NCBI GenBank assembly: GCA_905221605.1
Contig: CAJNDS010000144.1
Coordinates: forward strand, 105,001 to 150,000
Direction of reading: 5' to 3'
DNA length: 45,000 nt
Source: Symbiodinium natans
Taxonomy: Eukaryota; Sar; Dinophyceae; Suessiales; Symbiodiniaceae
Shown: positions 1-11,488 of the stretch, piece after piece
Numbering within the stretch: position 1 is the stretch's first letter
Layout: each line of letters begins with the position of its first letter
Program-made: the position numbers and the translations under genes
Notes under the pieces: model-generated
Seen by the model: only the letters and a program-made list of their open reading frames with translations
What the model was told of the DNA's origin: nothing
Database searches by the model: none

Positions 1-2042
1 AGGCCAGCGACCCAAACAAGGAGCCCATACTTTGGTTTTGACCTAAGAAGTCATCTACAGGGGATTAGGATTTAGGATTTAGGGTTTAGGGTCTAGGGCT
101 TTAGGGTCTAGGGCTTTAGGGAGAGACCACATCTCATACCCAAAGCCCCTCACACTCACGCCCCTAAACTGACTCGTCCACCGCAAGGTTCAGGGCTTAG
201 GGTTCAGGGTTTGTGGGTTACAGCAGATTTTCAACTTGGGTGTGTCACATGTAGGCTACCCCACTCTTGCCGGCTCTTGGCCGAAAGGGATCTAAGTTCC
301 CCAAAAACCCCTCCAGGGAGATTTGAAGGGAGAACATAGGAGGGAATATCGATGTACGGGCAGTTAACTAAACTCTAAACCCTGAACCCTAAATTCTAAA
401 CCCTAAACCCTAAACCCTACACCCTAAACTAGAATTCGGTGCTCATGTGGCCTCTGTGTCTCGGCCAGGGGAGCAGGTGTCCCTTCGGCCTTCATGTCCT
501 TCCGTTTCGGGTTTAGGGTTTAGGGTTTAGGGTTTAGGGTTTAGGGTTTAGGGTTTAGGGTTTAGGGTTTAGGGTTTAGGGTTTAGGGTGTAGGGTTTAG
601 GGTTTAGAGTTTAGGGTTTGGGGCTTGGGGTTTAGTGTTTAGGGTTCAGGATTTCTGGGATAGGGGTGGAGGAATCCCCGACCCTGGAGGGTTTAGGGTT
701 TCGAGGCTGAGGGATCCTTAAGCTATACGAGAGTTTAGGGTTTAGGGTTTAGGGTTTAGGGTTTGGGGTTTACGGTTTAGGGCTTAGGGCTTAGGGTTTA
801 GGGTTCAAGGTGAATTCTGAAAGGGATCCGCAACCCTATTCTTGCCCCGAGGATGCATCATGGGAAGAGTTGGGAGATTAAAGCGTAAAGAGGGCTCCAT
901 CCTGGTTCAGGGTTCAGGGTTTAGGGTCTGCAGCGATATGGCGCAGATGTCGGAACTGACCTATTCCGTTTAGGGGTTTACTAGGCCTAGTTCAAGTCAG
1001 TTGCCTACTTCCAAAACCGATGATATGCCAGACCAATTCCACCCAAAACCCTCAACCCTAAACCCTAAACCCTAAACCCTAAACCCTAAACCCTAAACCC
1101 TAAACCCTAAACCCTAAACCCTAAAGTTTAGGAAGGTTTGAGGGTCAGCAGGTTGGAGGGTCCCACGGACAACCCAGAAGGGCCTCCGAGCATCTCCGAG
1201 CTGTGCGGGGTGGCTTGCGCCATCCCTAAACCCTAAACCCTAAACCCCAAACCCCAAACCCTAAACCCTAAACCCTAAACCCTAAACCTAAGCTTATAAC
1301 CATGTAGTTCCCCTACTTCTAGCCCCTACTTCTAAGTACCCATGAACGAGGTCGAGGGCTTAAATGGGCCTTGGCCTTGAGTTTAGGGTTCAGATTTCTA
1401 AGGGTTTGTAGGGTTTGCAGGGTTTGTAGGGTTTAGGCTTTCGGGTTTAGGGTTGGGTTTAGGGTGGTGGGTGGCTGCCGGCATGGCCATGCACTACTCG
1501 AGAAGCAGCGATCTCTTCCCCATCTCCACCCCTTGACCCAACCTCTCGCTGACCCGAGCCAGCGAGCCAAACAGTCAACAGGGGTCACCGACTTTTCACA
1601 TCCTCATGTGTGGCGCTTTGCCCGAGGCCCAGTATCCTCGCGCTGATGCGGAACTGCGCCTGTGATGCAAAGAGGTCCATCTCCAGGGCCATGATCTCGG
1701 CTTCCAGGTTGGCAACTCAGCCAGGCCTCCGCTGCCGATCGCTTCTTTTCAACATCTTGCGCGATCCTCACCATCAGCTTCAGCCAAGCTACGAGACATT
1801 ACGAGACCCTGAACCTGCACCCGTACCACAAAGCTCCAAAACCCTAAACCCTAAACCCTAAACCCTAAACCCTAAACCCTAAACCCTAAGGGGTTTTCCG
1901 GGGTCCTTAGTACGGAGGGAACCGTGCAGTTTAGGGGACTCCGACCTTATGGGGAAGCCTACAGAACCTCAGGGAGTAGCAGGGAGTTGGGGAATCTTGG
2001 GTTCCATACTCCCCCTGGAACCCCCCTCCCTTACATGTATAC
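1..2042. repeat. Patchwork of telomere-type arrays and short unique pieces
   Basis: TTTAGGG arrays lie at about 61-122, 508-645, 733-810 and 1380-1470. CCCTAAA arrays lie at about 367-430, 1047-1126, 1224-1290 and 1839-1890. Units vary (TCTAGGG, TTCAGGG, TTTGGGG). Between them are unrelated unique stretches of 60-370 bp, the longest at 1471-1838. I find no convincing gene: frames at 1464-1861 are short and end in repeat. Confidence 0.85.
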
Positions 2043-2140
2043 TGGGATGTGCCCCCTTATACTAACAGTCCTTTATAGGGACTATAATCGGGGTCCTAGA
2101 ATTCCCATGAAGGGCTGTTAGTACAAGAGAAAACATCCCC
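2043..2140. mobile_element. Family A palindromic element, copy 1
   Basis: Starts TGGGATGTGCCCCCTTATAC, continues with TAACAGTCCTTTATAGGG, and ends with the inverted counterpart GGGCTGTTAGTAC...AACATCCCC. Inverted ends and dispersed copies of about 100 bp fit a MITE or a hairpin RNA-derived repeat. No protein is encoded. Confidence 0.75.
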
Positions 2141-3391
2141 AAAAATGTAAAAAAAATAGGCCCCGAAAACCACTCCAGCGACCCAAAGTAAGCCCTGAAC
2201 CCTCCAAAGCTCCCGGCAAACCCTCTAAGCCCCCCAAAGCCCTTACGCCCCTCAAAAGAGCCCCAAGCCCTTCAAAACCAAAACCCTAAACCCTGCACCC
2301 TCAACCCTCAACCCCTAAAGCCCCAACCCCTAAAACCCCAAAAGACCAAAAAACCAAAAACCCCAAAACCCCAAAACCCTAAAACCCTAAAAAACCCTAA
2401 AACCCTAAAAAACCCTAAAATCCCTAGAAACCCTAAAAACCCTAAAAACCCTAAGAACCCTAAGAACCCTAAGAACCCTAAGAACCCTAAGAACCCTAAA
2501 AACCCTAAAAACCCTAAAAACCCTAAAAACTCTAAAAACCCTAAAAACCCTAAAAACCCTAAAACCCTAAAACCAAAAACCCAAAACCCTAAAAAACCTA
2601 AACCCTAAACCCTAAACCCGAAACCCGAAAACCCTAAACCCTAAACCCTAAACCCTGAACCCTAAACCCTAAACAAAGACCCCAAACGCCCAGCGCTCTC
2701 AAGCCTTGGGGTGTGTCAGGCCTGGTGGTCCGCGGCTCCTCTCACGGGGGTCTCAGGGGCTTAGGTTCGGTCAGGCCTTATGGGGTTTAGGGTTTAGGGT
2801 TTAGGGTTTAGGGTTTAGGGTTAGGGGTTGCGGGTTTAGGGTTTAGGGCATAGGGCTTGGGATGGTTTCTGGCCTTTACCGCTCTAGACCCTCCTACGCC
2901 CTACATCGGCCCTAAACCTGAAACCCGCACCCTGAAACCCTGAACCCGGTTTAGGGTTGAGGGTTTAGGGTTTAGGTTTAGTGTTTAGCAGACACAAAGC
3001 AACACCTGAACCCCCTAATAACCTCCCAAACCCCCGAAACCTAGCCTTAAAACCTAAACAGCCCTAAAACCCTAAAACTATAAAGTACTAAAATCCTAAG
3101 ACCCTAAAACCCTGAGACCCTATGAACCTCTTAAAATCGCCCTTGGGGCACGGCCTACAGTCTCTAAGCCTCGATCTCAGACAACCCTAAACCCTAAACC
3201 CTAAACCCTAAACCCTAAACCCTAAACCCTAAACCCTAAACACTCCATGTTTCCCGCCAAACACCCCACCTAGAGCAATTTCTGGGGAGGTCTCCTCTCT
3301 CGAGTGCACCCTCACTTGAGGCCTGAGTGCTAACCCTACACCCTAAACCCTAAACCCTAAACCCTCAACCCTAAATTGGGGTCGTTATACC
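2141..3391. repeat. Long degenerate C-strand array and neighbouring arrays
   Basis: 2278-2677 is a 400-bp C-strand array whose unit drifts from CCCTAAA to CCCTAAAA, CCCTAAAAA and CCCTAAGAA (the last repeated about six times near 2450-2500). TTTAGGG follows at 2778-2850. CCCTAAA follows at 3045-3120 (degenerate), 3183-3241 and 3334-3375. Short unique stretches lie between. No gene seen. Confidence 0.85.
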
Positions 3392-3488
3392 TGGGGATGT
3401 TCCCCCTTAACAGTCCTTGATATGGATTCTAGGACCCCCCGACTATAATCCCGACTAAGGTCTGTTAGTATACGGTGGAACATCCCGA
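3392..3488. mobile_element. Family A palindromic element, copy 2
   Basis: TGGGGATGTTCCCCCTTAACAG at the left is mirrored by CTGTTAGTATACGG...GAACATCCCGA at the right. The inner part shares CAGTCCTTGATATGGATTCTAG with other copies. Confidence 0.72.
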
Positions 3489-4124
3489 CATATACCCTAT
3501 AAACCCTAAACCCTAAACCCTAAACCCTAAACCCTAAACCCTAAACCCTAAACCCTAAACCCTAAACCCGAATTATATAAAACCTTTTAGGGTTCATGTC
3601 GTCCCCAGGTTCACGGTGACAAGGCGACGGCGCTCTCTCATTTTGCTTTGCAGGGGCCCAAAAAAACCACGTAAACATGGGGATTCTACCAACTGCATTT
3701 TCCAGAATTCCCCATATAAGGGCCCTAAACCCTAAACCCTAAACCCTAAACCCTAAACCCTAAACCCTAAACCCTAAACCCTAGGATCCTTATGTTTATG
3801 TGGCTTTTAGGGCCCCGAGCCCTTGCGCCGGTCTCTTAGAGAAGGCGTCAAGCTTGGAGCGTGCACGGCCGTCCCAGGCGAGTTGGTGTATCACTTCAAG
3901 TTGCATGCCGATGGCAGCATTCGAGAGGGGTGCCCTAAACCCTAAACCCTAAACTCTAACACCCTAAACCCTAAACCCCAGTAAGAAGAATCTACATGGA
4001 AACCTATGAGTTTTGCTGGGGCTATCAGAAAGCAAATCTGAATTCGGCCGCTGTTCATCGCTGCTCCTCCTCATTCGGAGCCGTGGACGGCCGTTTCATT
4101 ACCGGCACCAGCCACACCATATCT
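3489..4124. repeat. CCCTAAA arrays with unique spacers
   Basis: CCCTAAA arrays lie at 3497-3570, 3722-3783 and 3935-3978. The spacers at 3571-3721, 3784-3934 and 3979-4124 are unique and show no supported gene. Confidence 0.8.
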
Positions 4125-4231
4125 TACTATTTGGCTTAAGAACCCCAAAAGAAAATAAAGAAAATAATCCCTATATTACCCTTATCAGGAAGAATGTCCT
4201 AGTTTTTTGAGGGTTCTTAAGCAATTAGTAG
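4125..4231. mobile_element. Family B palindromic element, copy 1
   Basis: The left end TACTATTTGGCTTAAGAACC is mirrored by GGGTTCTTAAGCAATTAGTA at the right. The centre reads ATCCCTATATTACCCTTATC then AGGAAGAATGT. The same centre and ends recur at 7761, 28321 and, in part, 31595. This is a MITE-like hairpin repeat with no coding capacity. Confidence 0.75.
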
Positions 4232-4264
4232 TATCTGCACTGCCATCGCACTTGTGGGGGCCTT

Positions 4265-4480
4265 TCAATACTTTCGGGTCAGTGCCAACAGGCCATGGAC
4301 AATTTTGGCCGGGAATCCTTGCAGCAGAAGGATCTCAGGAAGACGCGCAAAGGCAACGTCGTACGCAAGTGCCGCTTTAAGCACTGCTTGAACTGCTGGC
4401 ACCCTTAGTGCAGCAGCTCGTGTTACACATGTGCCCCCTATGCCTATGAGATCATGACCCTTAAACCCTAAACCCTTCAA
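4265..4480 (-). pseudogene. Possible host coding fragment (unidentified)
   Basis: A 71-codon minus-strand frame. The part before the repeat reads as ordinary Ala/Leu/Val-rich protein (AALRVPAVQAVLKAALAYDV). Its N-terminus (MKGLGFKG) is translated CCCTAAA repeat and so is not real. No family recognised. It may be a gene scrap caught between two arrays, or chance. Confidence 0.2.
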
Positions 4481-5199
4481 CCCTAAGCCCTTATTGCCCT
4501 AAACCCTAAACCCCCCACCTCACTGATGACAGCGTGTACCCAAATTTTCTGCAGAAGACCTAACGCTTCCGGTCTTGCTGAGAAGTCTCCCCAAAATCTC
4601 ACTTCTTCACCCAATAGCCCACTGTCTCCGCTGGCCTTGCGGTAGCTTAAGAGATGAGGGTTTCGGGTTTGCGGTTTGGGGTGTGGGGTTTAGGGTTTAC
4701 GGCTTAGGGTTTTGGATTTTTGAAAGCGATCTTGCAATCCCACACTTTGACCCGAACCGGAATTGAAGCTCCTCTGTTTCATTTTTGTGGGGTGGGGGGG
4801 GGGGAATCGTGTTATCATTCTCTAACCAAAAGACAACAGGTACTCCGCCCCTTATATACCGACCATACTAAGGGCCCATGAAACCCTAAACCCTGCACCC
4901 TAAACCCTAAACTCTTGGATACTCCAAAACAAACTGCAGCTAGGTGACGCGGCGGGCCTCTGCAACACCCTAAACCCTCAACCGCAACCCTAAAACCCTT
5001 ATAAACCCTAAACCCCACACCCCACACCCTACACCCTAAACCCTACCCTAAACCCTAAACCCTAAACCCTAAACCCTAAACCCTATCAGCCCTCAACCCT
5101 AGAGCTGAGCACGCCGCCGCGTGTAGATCTGTGAGGAGATGCGAACCTCGTGCAGTCAGCACGTGCCCTAAGACGTGGGATGCTTACACCTCCTGGGGG
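4481..5199. repeat. Short CCCTAAA arrays and unique pieces
   Basis: Repeats lie at about 4495-4515, 4660-4710 (degenerate TTTAGGG), 4880-4915, 4965-5090. A poly-G run lies at 4790-4803. No gene supported. Confidence 0.75.
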
Positions 5200-5416
5200 C
5201 TAGGGTTTAGGGCTAGGGTTTAGGGTTTAGGGTTTAGGGTTTAGGGTTTAGGGTTTAGGGTTTAGGGTTTTAGTGTTTAGGGTTTAGGGTTTAGGGTTTA
5301 GGGTTTAGGGTTTAGGGTTTAGGGTTTAGGGTTTAGGGTTTAGGGTTTAGGGTTTAGGGTTTAGGGTTTAGGGTTTAGGGTTTAGGGTTTAGGGTTTAGG
5401 GTTTAGGGTCTAGGGG
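5200..5416. repeat. Longest TTTAGGG array in the window
   Basis: About 215 bp of TTTAGGG, nearly perfect from 5218 onward, with one TTTTAGTG interruption near 5270. It is flanked by unique sequence, so it is interstitial in this window. Confidence 0.95.
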
Positions 5417-6967
5417 TCGGGGATTTTGGGGGCCTTGGGCTTGCAAGGTTTCACAGGGTTGTTTCCTAAACCCTAAACTCTATCTAGCCCCAAACCCTAA
5501 ACCCTAAACCCCAAACCCTCAACCCTCAACCCTAAACTCTAAACCCTAGACCCTAAGCCCCAAGCCCTAAACCCTAAACCCTAAACCGCTTCGCTCCCCT
5601 GGCTGCCTGCTTCGCAAGCTGCTCGAAGTCAGGGGCGTCGGCAGCAATTCCTTCCTTGCAACCCTAAACCCTAAACCCTAAACCCTAAACCCTAAACCCT
5701 ACAAGCGACTAGGGTTGAGGGCCTCAGGGTGGGTTTGGGGGGGGCCACTTTTCGGGTCTCGGATCGCGCAGTACCTTCCTTGCAGCTTCTGGTACCAAGA
5801 AAGGCTCTAAGGAGCACAACCTACATCTGAGCGCTGGCAATCCGACAGACCTGCCCCTAAGCACTAAACCCCAAACCCCAAACCCCAAACCCCAAACCCC
5901 AAACCCCAAACCCTAAACCCTAAACCCTAAACCCTTTTTGGGTTTAGGGCTTTCGTCCTCCTCTGCGCGGTTGGAGACGAGCTTGTTCTGGCTCAGCTGT
6001 CCTGTCTGCGCATAGTAAAAGGGACAGCCCTTTAGGGTTTAGGGTTTAGGGTTTAGGGTTTAGGGTTTAGGGTTTAAGTTTAGGGTTTAAGATTAGGGTT
6101 TAGGGTTTAGGGTTCAGGGTTCAGGGTTTAGGGTTTAGGGTTTGGGGTTTGGGGTTTGGGGTTTAGGGGTCCTGAACCCTAAAGCCTAAAGCCTCCACAA
6201 GAGTTTAAAGGGCTTTCAGGTTCAGGGTTAAAGCCTGAACGAACCCTAAACCCTGCACCCTGAACCCCTAAACCCTACAGCCCCAAAAACCTAAAACCCC
6301 AAACCCCAAAAACCCGAAAACAAACCTAAACCAACCTTAACACCCTGCAACAACCTTGACACCTAAAACCCCAACAAAACCTCAAACCCTAAAATCCTAA
6401 AACCTGCAGGCATGGTTCGGCTATGGAGGGGTTTAGGGTTTAGGGTTTAGGGTTTCAGAGCTCATTTTCATGGGCGACGACGGGTGGATGTGCAACTGCC
6501 GCCTTGCTGAAAGCGTGGCCTGCGTGTAGAATTCGCACGATGTCAGAGTTGCCGTGCGGCACACATGAAACCCCTCAATCCCGAAATCCCGGAAAACAAC
6601 CTCCCTGAAGCCTTTTTTCCCGGCACAACAAACCCACAAATGCTGGACGATTGGCCCTAAACCCTAAACCCTAAACACTAAACCCTAAACCCTAAACCCT
6701 AAACCCTACAACCCTAAACCCCTATATACAACCCTAAAACCCCAAGGTCGCAGGCCTCCCGCCGTTTCAGGGAAGCAGCTCTCCACCGGCGGGCAGATCA
6801 CGAAGCCGCATAAGGCGCCTTGGGACCGGGGGGTCTATTTCTTGCGGGGTCCCTGCCAAGCCCTGAACCCTAAACCCTAAACCCTAAACCCTAAACCCTA
6901 AACCCTAAAGGGATTGAACCCTAGACCCTAAAAGCCTAAACCCACTTCTTATCGAGAAGCATAATAG
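5417..6967. repeat. Mixed-orientation arrays with unique spacers
   Basis: CCCTAAA or CCCCAAA arrays lie at 5466-5588, 5660-5703, 5866-5936, 6240-6405 (degenerate), 6655-6712 and 6862-6910. TTTAGGG lies at 6029-6170. 5866-5910 is a homogeneous CCCCAAA run inside the array. The unique spacers show no supported gene. Confidence 0.8.
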
Positions 6968-7060
6968 ACGTGCGTGTGTGTGTGTGTGTGTGTGTGTGTA
7001 TGCATGTATGTAAGATGTATGTGTGTGTGTGCATGCATGTATGTATGATGTACGTGTGGT
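6968..7060. repeat. GT/ATGT microsatellite
   Basis: A (GT)n run is followed by two related GTGTGTGTATGCATGTATGTAAGATGTA-like blocks, a simple compound microsatellite. Confidence 0.9.
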
Positions 7061-7626
7061 GTGTAAGGTGTACCTTGAGCTAGGGTTTCATCATCTAACT
7101 CAGGAGGGCGCAGGGATGTGGCGGTGGCAATCGGAGCCACACCTGCAAGGACAGGAGGTCTTTGGGTTGGGGGTTTAGGGTTTAGGGTTTAGGGTTAAGG
7201 TTTAGGGTTAGGGTTTAGGGCTTAGGGCTTAGGCTTCAGGGTTTAGGGTTTTGAGGTTCAGGGTGGAGGGCCGCGTCCCTGAAAACTTCAGGAGCGTTCC
7301 GAAACCAACAGCTTGTGCACCAACCACTCTATGCGCTCTAACCGAGCTTGAGCCCTGTGTTTTGCAGCTTCCTGCTAAGGAAGCTGTTGGGTTTAGGTCT
7401 GTGGTTTATGGACCCTAAACCCTGAACCCTAAACCCTAAACCCTAAACCCTAAAACCTAAACCCTAAACCCTATACCCTAACCCCAAAAGGGTTGTGTGG
7501 TTTAGGAGAGCTGCACATTTTCGGCCTCATGCTCAGGACTTCCGACGTCAGGCGGCGACAGCTCAGCCACGAGCCTGCGGGCAATCGTGCGGGTATATAT
7601 GCCACATGGCGATGGCACACTAAACC
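7061..7626. repeat. Arrays of both strands with unique spacers
   Basis: TTTAGGG lies at 7168-7265 and CCCTAAA at 7415-7490. Unique spacers lie at 7061-7155, 7266-7400 and 7491-7620. No gene seen. Confidence 0.75.
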
Positions 7627-7744
7627 AACCCTAAACCCTAAACCCTAAACCCTAAACCCTAAACCCTAAACCCTAAACCCTAAACCCTAAACCCTAAACC
7701 CTAAACCCTAAACCCTAAACCCTAAACCCTAAACCCTAAACCCT
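7627..7744. repeat. Perfect CCCTAAA array
   Basis: About 16 uninterrupted CCCTAAA units, ending 17 bases before family B copy 2. Confidence 0.95.
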
Positions 7745-7760
7745 TTCTTTCTGGGTTTCT

Positions 7761-7877
7761 GCTGTTTGCTTGAGAGCCCCCAAGAACACATGAATGATCA
7801 TCCCTATATTACCCTTATAAGGAAAGATGTTTTTAGTTTTCGGGGGGGGGGGGGGGGTGTTCTTGAGCAAATAGTAG
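7761..7877. mobile_element. Family B palindromic element, copy 2
   Basis: GTTTGCTTGAGAGCCCCCAA at the left is mirrored by GTTCTTGAGCAAATAGTAG at the right. The centre CATCCCTATATTACCCTTAT is shared with copies 1 and 3. A 15-base G run lies at 7843-7857. Confidence 0.75.
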
Positions 7878-8649
7878 GTTTGGGTGACATGGCAGAAAAG
7901 GGATTTGGAAATCTTCGACATGAGGATCGTCAATGCATGCTGGGGCATAGCCATGTTATGGAGGCCATGTATCAGGGGAACGCTGTAAATGGCAGTGCAT
8001 CCTGGCCAAGGTACGCCGTGCATCCTGGCCAAAGTTAGCGATGCACCCAGACGGTTCGCACTTGAATGCCTTCACTTGCAGGGCATACTTTTGCGCTCTG
8101 CTTAGCTGTTCGGATGCTACGTTGGCTGATCTTGTGACTCAACCCTAAACCCTGAACCCTAAACCCTACACCCTAAACCCTAAACCCGAAATCTAAAACC
8201 CTAATTACACCCCAAACCCTACACCCCAAACCCTAAACCCGGGATTCATCATAAGGTCCCGACATCCAGGTAGTGGTGAAGGCGAGCAGCCTGGATCCTC
8301 CCTGGCCTTGGCAAAGCTTGCAAGTGCTAGGGTTTGGGGTTTAGGGTTGAGGGTTTGGAGTTTAGGGTTGAGGGTTTAGGGAATGATCCTGGGTTCAGGA
8401 AGAATCAGAAACCAAGAATGCCAGCGTTTAGTGTTTAGGGTTTAGGGCTTAGGGCTAAACTTCTTCGTAGGGAACCCTAAACCCTAAAAACTAAACCCTA
8501 AGGGTTCAGGCTCCGGCGAGCACCGTTGAGCTTGATGAGGGCCGTGTCGTAGGTAGATGCAGCGGACTGCCGAAACGCACACAAGCAGCTCAGGGTCTTG
8601 GGTCTTGGGTCTTGGGTCTAGGGTCTAGGGTTTAGGGTCTAGGGTTAGG
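7878..8649. repeat. Unique piece, then degenerate arrays
   Basis: 7878-8138 is unique, with open frames on both strands but no recognisable protein. 8140-8240 is CCCTAAA/CCCCAAA, 8332-8380 TTGAGGG/TTTAGGG, 8430-8500 mixed. 8590-8640 is TCTTGGG/TCTAGGG. Confidence 0.7.
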
Positions 8650-8764
8650 GTTTCGGGTTTTCGGGTTTTCGGGTTTTCGGGTTTTCGGGTTTTCGGGTTT
8701 TCGGGTTTTCGGGTTTTCGGGTTTTCGGGTTTTCGGGTTTTCGGGTTTTCGGGTTTTCGGGTTT
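8650..8764. repeat. Eight-base variant array (TTTTCGGG)n
   Basis: About 14 nearly perfect copies of TTTTCGGG. The unit is a derivative of TTTAGGG but homogeneous, pointing to local amplification of a variant. Confidence 0.95.
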
Positions 8765-9560
8765 GGGGGGTTTGGGGGGTTGGGGGGAGGGGGGGGGGCG
8801 AGGCTCGGCGGGCTCAGGCTCAGCAGGGTCATCATGCTTCGGAGCCTCGTCGTCCGAGCCATCAGCCGAGCCATCAGCAGAGCCGTCATCCTCCTTGCAA
8901 CGTGATGATGCTCAACTCCTCCACGCCAACAGCTCCGAGGCTAAGGGTGTGGTCTGTGAGCGGTGTGGCGCAGCGTCATTCTGGGGAATGTCACAGCCAA
9001 GCATCAAATTCCCTTTGAAGTCGCCGGGGGGGGGGGGGGGGGGGCGGGGGAGGGCGAGGGGGGGGGGGGGGGGGGGGGGGGGGGGTGGGTCAACCCCCTT
9101 ATTTTTACGAGGTTCTACACTGGAGGACCCCATCCCCAATAGGGCAGGGTTTGATCGGGGTTTAATTAAGGTTCTGACCGGGAACAGGCTGCACATCAGC
9201 ATGTTTAACAGACATGAAAGGACCCAAGGCAATTATCTAGCAGGTCTTGCCATATTCCTTGCGTCATTTTGGGACCGCGCAGCATTTCCAGCTATATCCG
9301 CCTGGAAATCCCGAATTGATGCACTTCCCAACTCTGCTAGAATCAAAAAGCCTAAGCCCTCAAAATTCCCAAAAAGCACGCTGCAACCCCTAACTCCAAG
9401 AAACTTCGGAGCTCTCATACCCAAAACCCTAAACCACAGACCGGTCAGAAAACTCCCAAACCCCACCCATCCAACCCCCGAACCCCAAAAAGCAGAGTGC
9501 AACACAAAAACAAGGCGCCAGAAACCCACCCTCAAAAAAGCCAACACAAACAAAAAGTCC
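8765..9560. other. G-rich run, acidic coding remnant and unique sequence
   Basis: On the minus strand 8810-8895 reads as an acidic low-complexity peptide (GSADGSADGSDDEAPKHDD) that is cut by a stop upstream, so it looks like a gene scrap. 9028-9088 is almost pure G, broken by C and A bases. 9089-9560 is unique to about 9400 and C/A-rich after that. A 266-codon plus-strand frame here runs through the poly-G tract and is not credible. Confidence 0.5.
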
Positions 9561-10989
9561 TAAACCCTAAACCCTAAACCCTATACCCTAAATCCTAAAC
9601 CCTAAACGTGCCTTGGCAAACTCCAGAGGGCTCGGCTTGCCTGGCGAAACAAGGGCTTCTCGTTTCGGGGGGTTAGCTTAGGGTTTAGGGTTTAGGGTTT
9701 TGGGTTTAGGGTTTCGGGTTTTGGGTTTAGGGTTGAAGGTTTAGGTTTAGGGCTTGGGGCTGTGCATCTTGTGCCACCGGTATTCCAAGGGCCAAGGCCA
9801 AACAAAAACCCAACGCAAACGCTATTTTGGCAGCTCCTACCTAGGGCCCCCTGCAGGCCCCCCTCAAACCCTAAACCCTCCACCCCAAACCCTGGCCCTA
9901 AACCTTGAACCCTCAACTCTGAACAACGGGGGCCCTAAACCCTAAACCCTAAAGCCTACACCCTAAATCCTAAAACCCTAAACCCTTGCCCACCAAAAGC
10001 CCTCTACAGGGTTTAGGACTTAGGGCAACAGGGGTGTATAGCGGTTGGGTCCGGGGCTTTGAGCAAAAGTTTTGAGCGAAAGTTTTGTTGTGTTGCTCCG
10101 GCTGCTTGGAAAAGCTTGAAAACGGGACCTTGAGCCTGGGAAAAGGCTTGGAGGCTTGGGCGGAGGGCTTTGAAAACCCTAAACCCTAAACCCTAAACCC
10201 TAAACCCTAAACCTTAAACCCTTGAAACGGGACTTGGCGAAGGGGCTCGGAGCGGTGGGGTTTGTGGGCGGGCCTGGGGTTTTATTCCAGGGTTTAGGGT
10301 TTAGGGTTTAGGGTTTAGGGTTTAGGGTTTAGGGCCTTTCCGTAGTCCTTCAACCAAGGGCGAACATAAGGCACATGGCCTTTCTATGCATCTTGGAAGG
10401 GTTGGCACAGCCCAAAAACTTCGAAGTTCATTTGCTCCTACACACCTTCTATTGAACATTGGCTTGAGGGTTTAAGGTTTGGGGTCTTGGGCTTTAGGGT
10501 TTTACGGCATAAGGCCTGAGAGGTCCGCCTCTAAGGTTTCTAAGGCTTTAGGGCCTTTAGGGCTTGAGGGTTGAAGTCGGGTTTAGGGCTACAAGGTTCA
10601 GGGTCCAGGGTTTAGGGTTTAGGGTTTGGGGTCTTCAAAATCTGCACCCCCCACCACCCCCCCAAACCCTCAATCTCCGAAACTTGCACAGCAGCAAGCC
10701 CTAAACCGTCGGATCCCCCGGCCCCCTAAGTTGAAAACCCTAAACCCTAGCCCTAAACCCTAAACCTCAAACCCTAAACCCTAAACCCTATAAAAAACCC
10801 AGAACTCAGGGAGCTGCTGTCGGCCACTCCCGGAGCCGGGATCTGGCATTGGAAAGAGCAGGCTTAGGGTTTTGGGTTTAGGGTTTAGGGTTTAGGGTTT
10901 AGGGTTCAGGGTTCAGGGTTTAGGGTTTAGGGTTTGGGGTTCAGGGTTTAGGGTTTAGGGTTTAGGATTGAGGGTTTAGGGTTTAGGGT
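9561..10989. repeat. Arrays of both strands with unique spacers
   Basis: CCCTAAA lies at 9561-9606, 9860-9910, 9930-9988, 10174-10228 and 10736-10795. TTTAGGG lies at 9670-9750, 10287-10336, 10600-10630 and 10863-10990. The spacers are unique and show no gene. Confidence 0.8.
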
Positions 10990-11488
10990 TGGCCTCTCTC
11001 TCTCTCTGTTTCTGCCCACACATGCAACGTGCATACGAAACGCATGCACGCAGCTGCATGATTACCCAGCGATGTACGCATGTTCTTGCGACTCTTGGCA
11101 ACATCTCTGAGGCATTGGCCGACATCAGCAGGTGCTGGAAAGGGAAGACGGGCAGGGTCTCGGCTTCTTTCTCTTTCTGGCCGCGAGCAGTCGGGTATAG
11201 GTGGAGGGAGAACCTTTCCCCTAGATACGTCCGCCATATCCAGGGAATCAAAAAGGTCAAAAAAGATTGTTCCTACGAAGTAAGGAAGCCCAAGACGTTG
11301 AAAGCTCAACTTGTCGGCTATCAAGCCTCAGCCCCCTAACTTGGGCCCGAATTTTTTAGGGGGCTCTCTGAGAAAAACATCTTCGAAGCTGCAGATTGAA
11401 GGTTTAGGGCCTATGAGAGGTGGGGACCTCCTTCAGGCATCGCTCGAAGAGGAACTCCAGTGGAAAGCGCCTGGACATTCAGAAGTTC
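10990..11488. other. Unique block without identified gene
   Basis: About 500 bp almost free of telomere-type repeats. Frames of 94-116 codons are open on both strands at 10976-11339, but none shows a known motif. Overlapping open frames on both strands argue for chance or an old gene fragment. Confidence 0.5.

Noticed and set aside
8763-9563. 266-codon plus-strand frame
   Set aside because: It includes translated poly-G and C/A-rich repeat, and its reading depends on homopolymer length.
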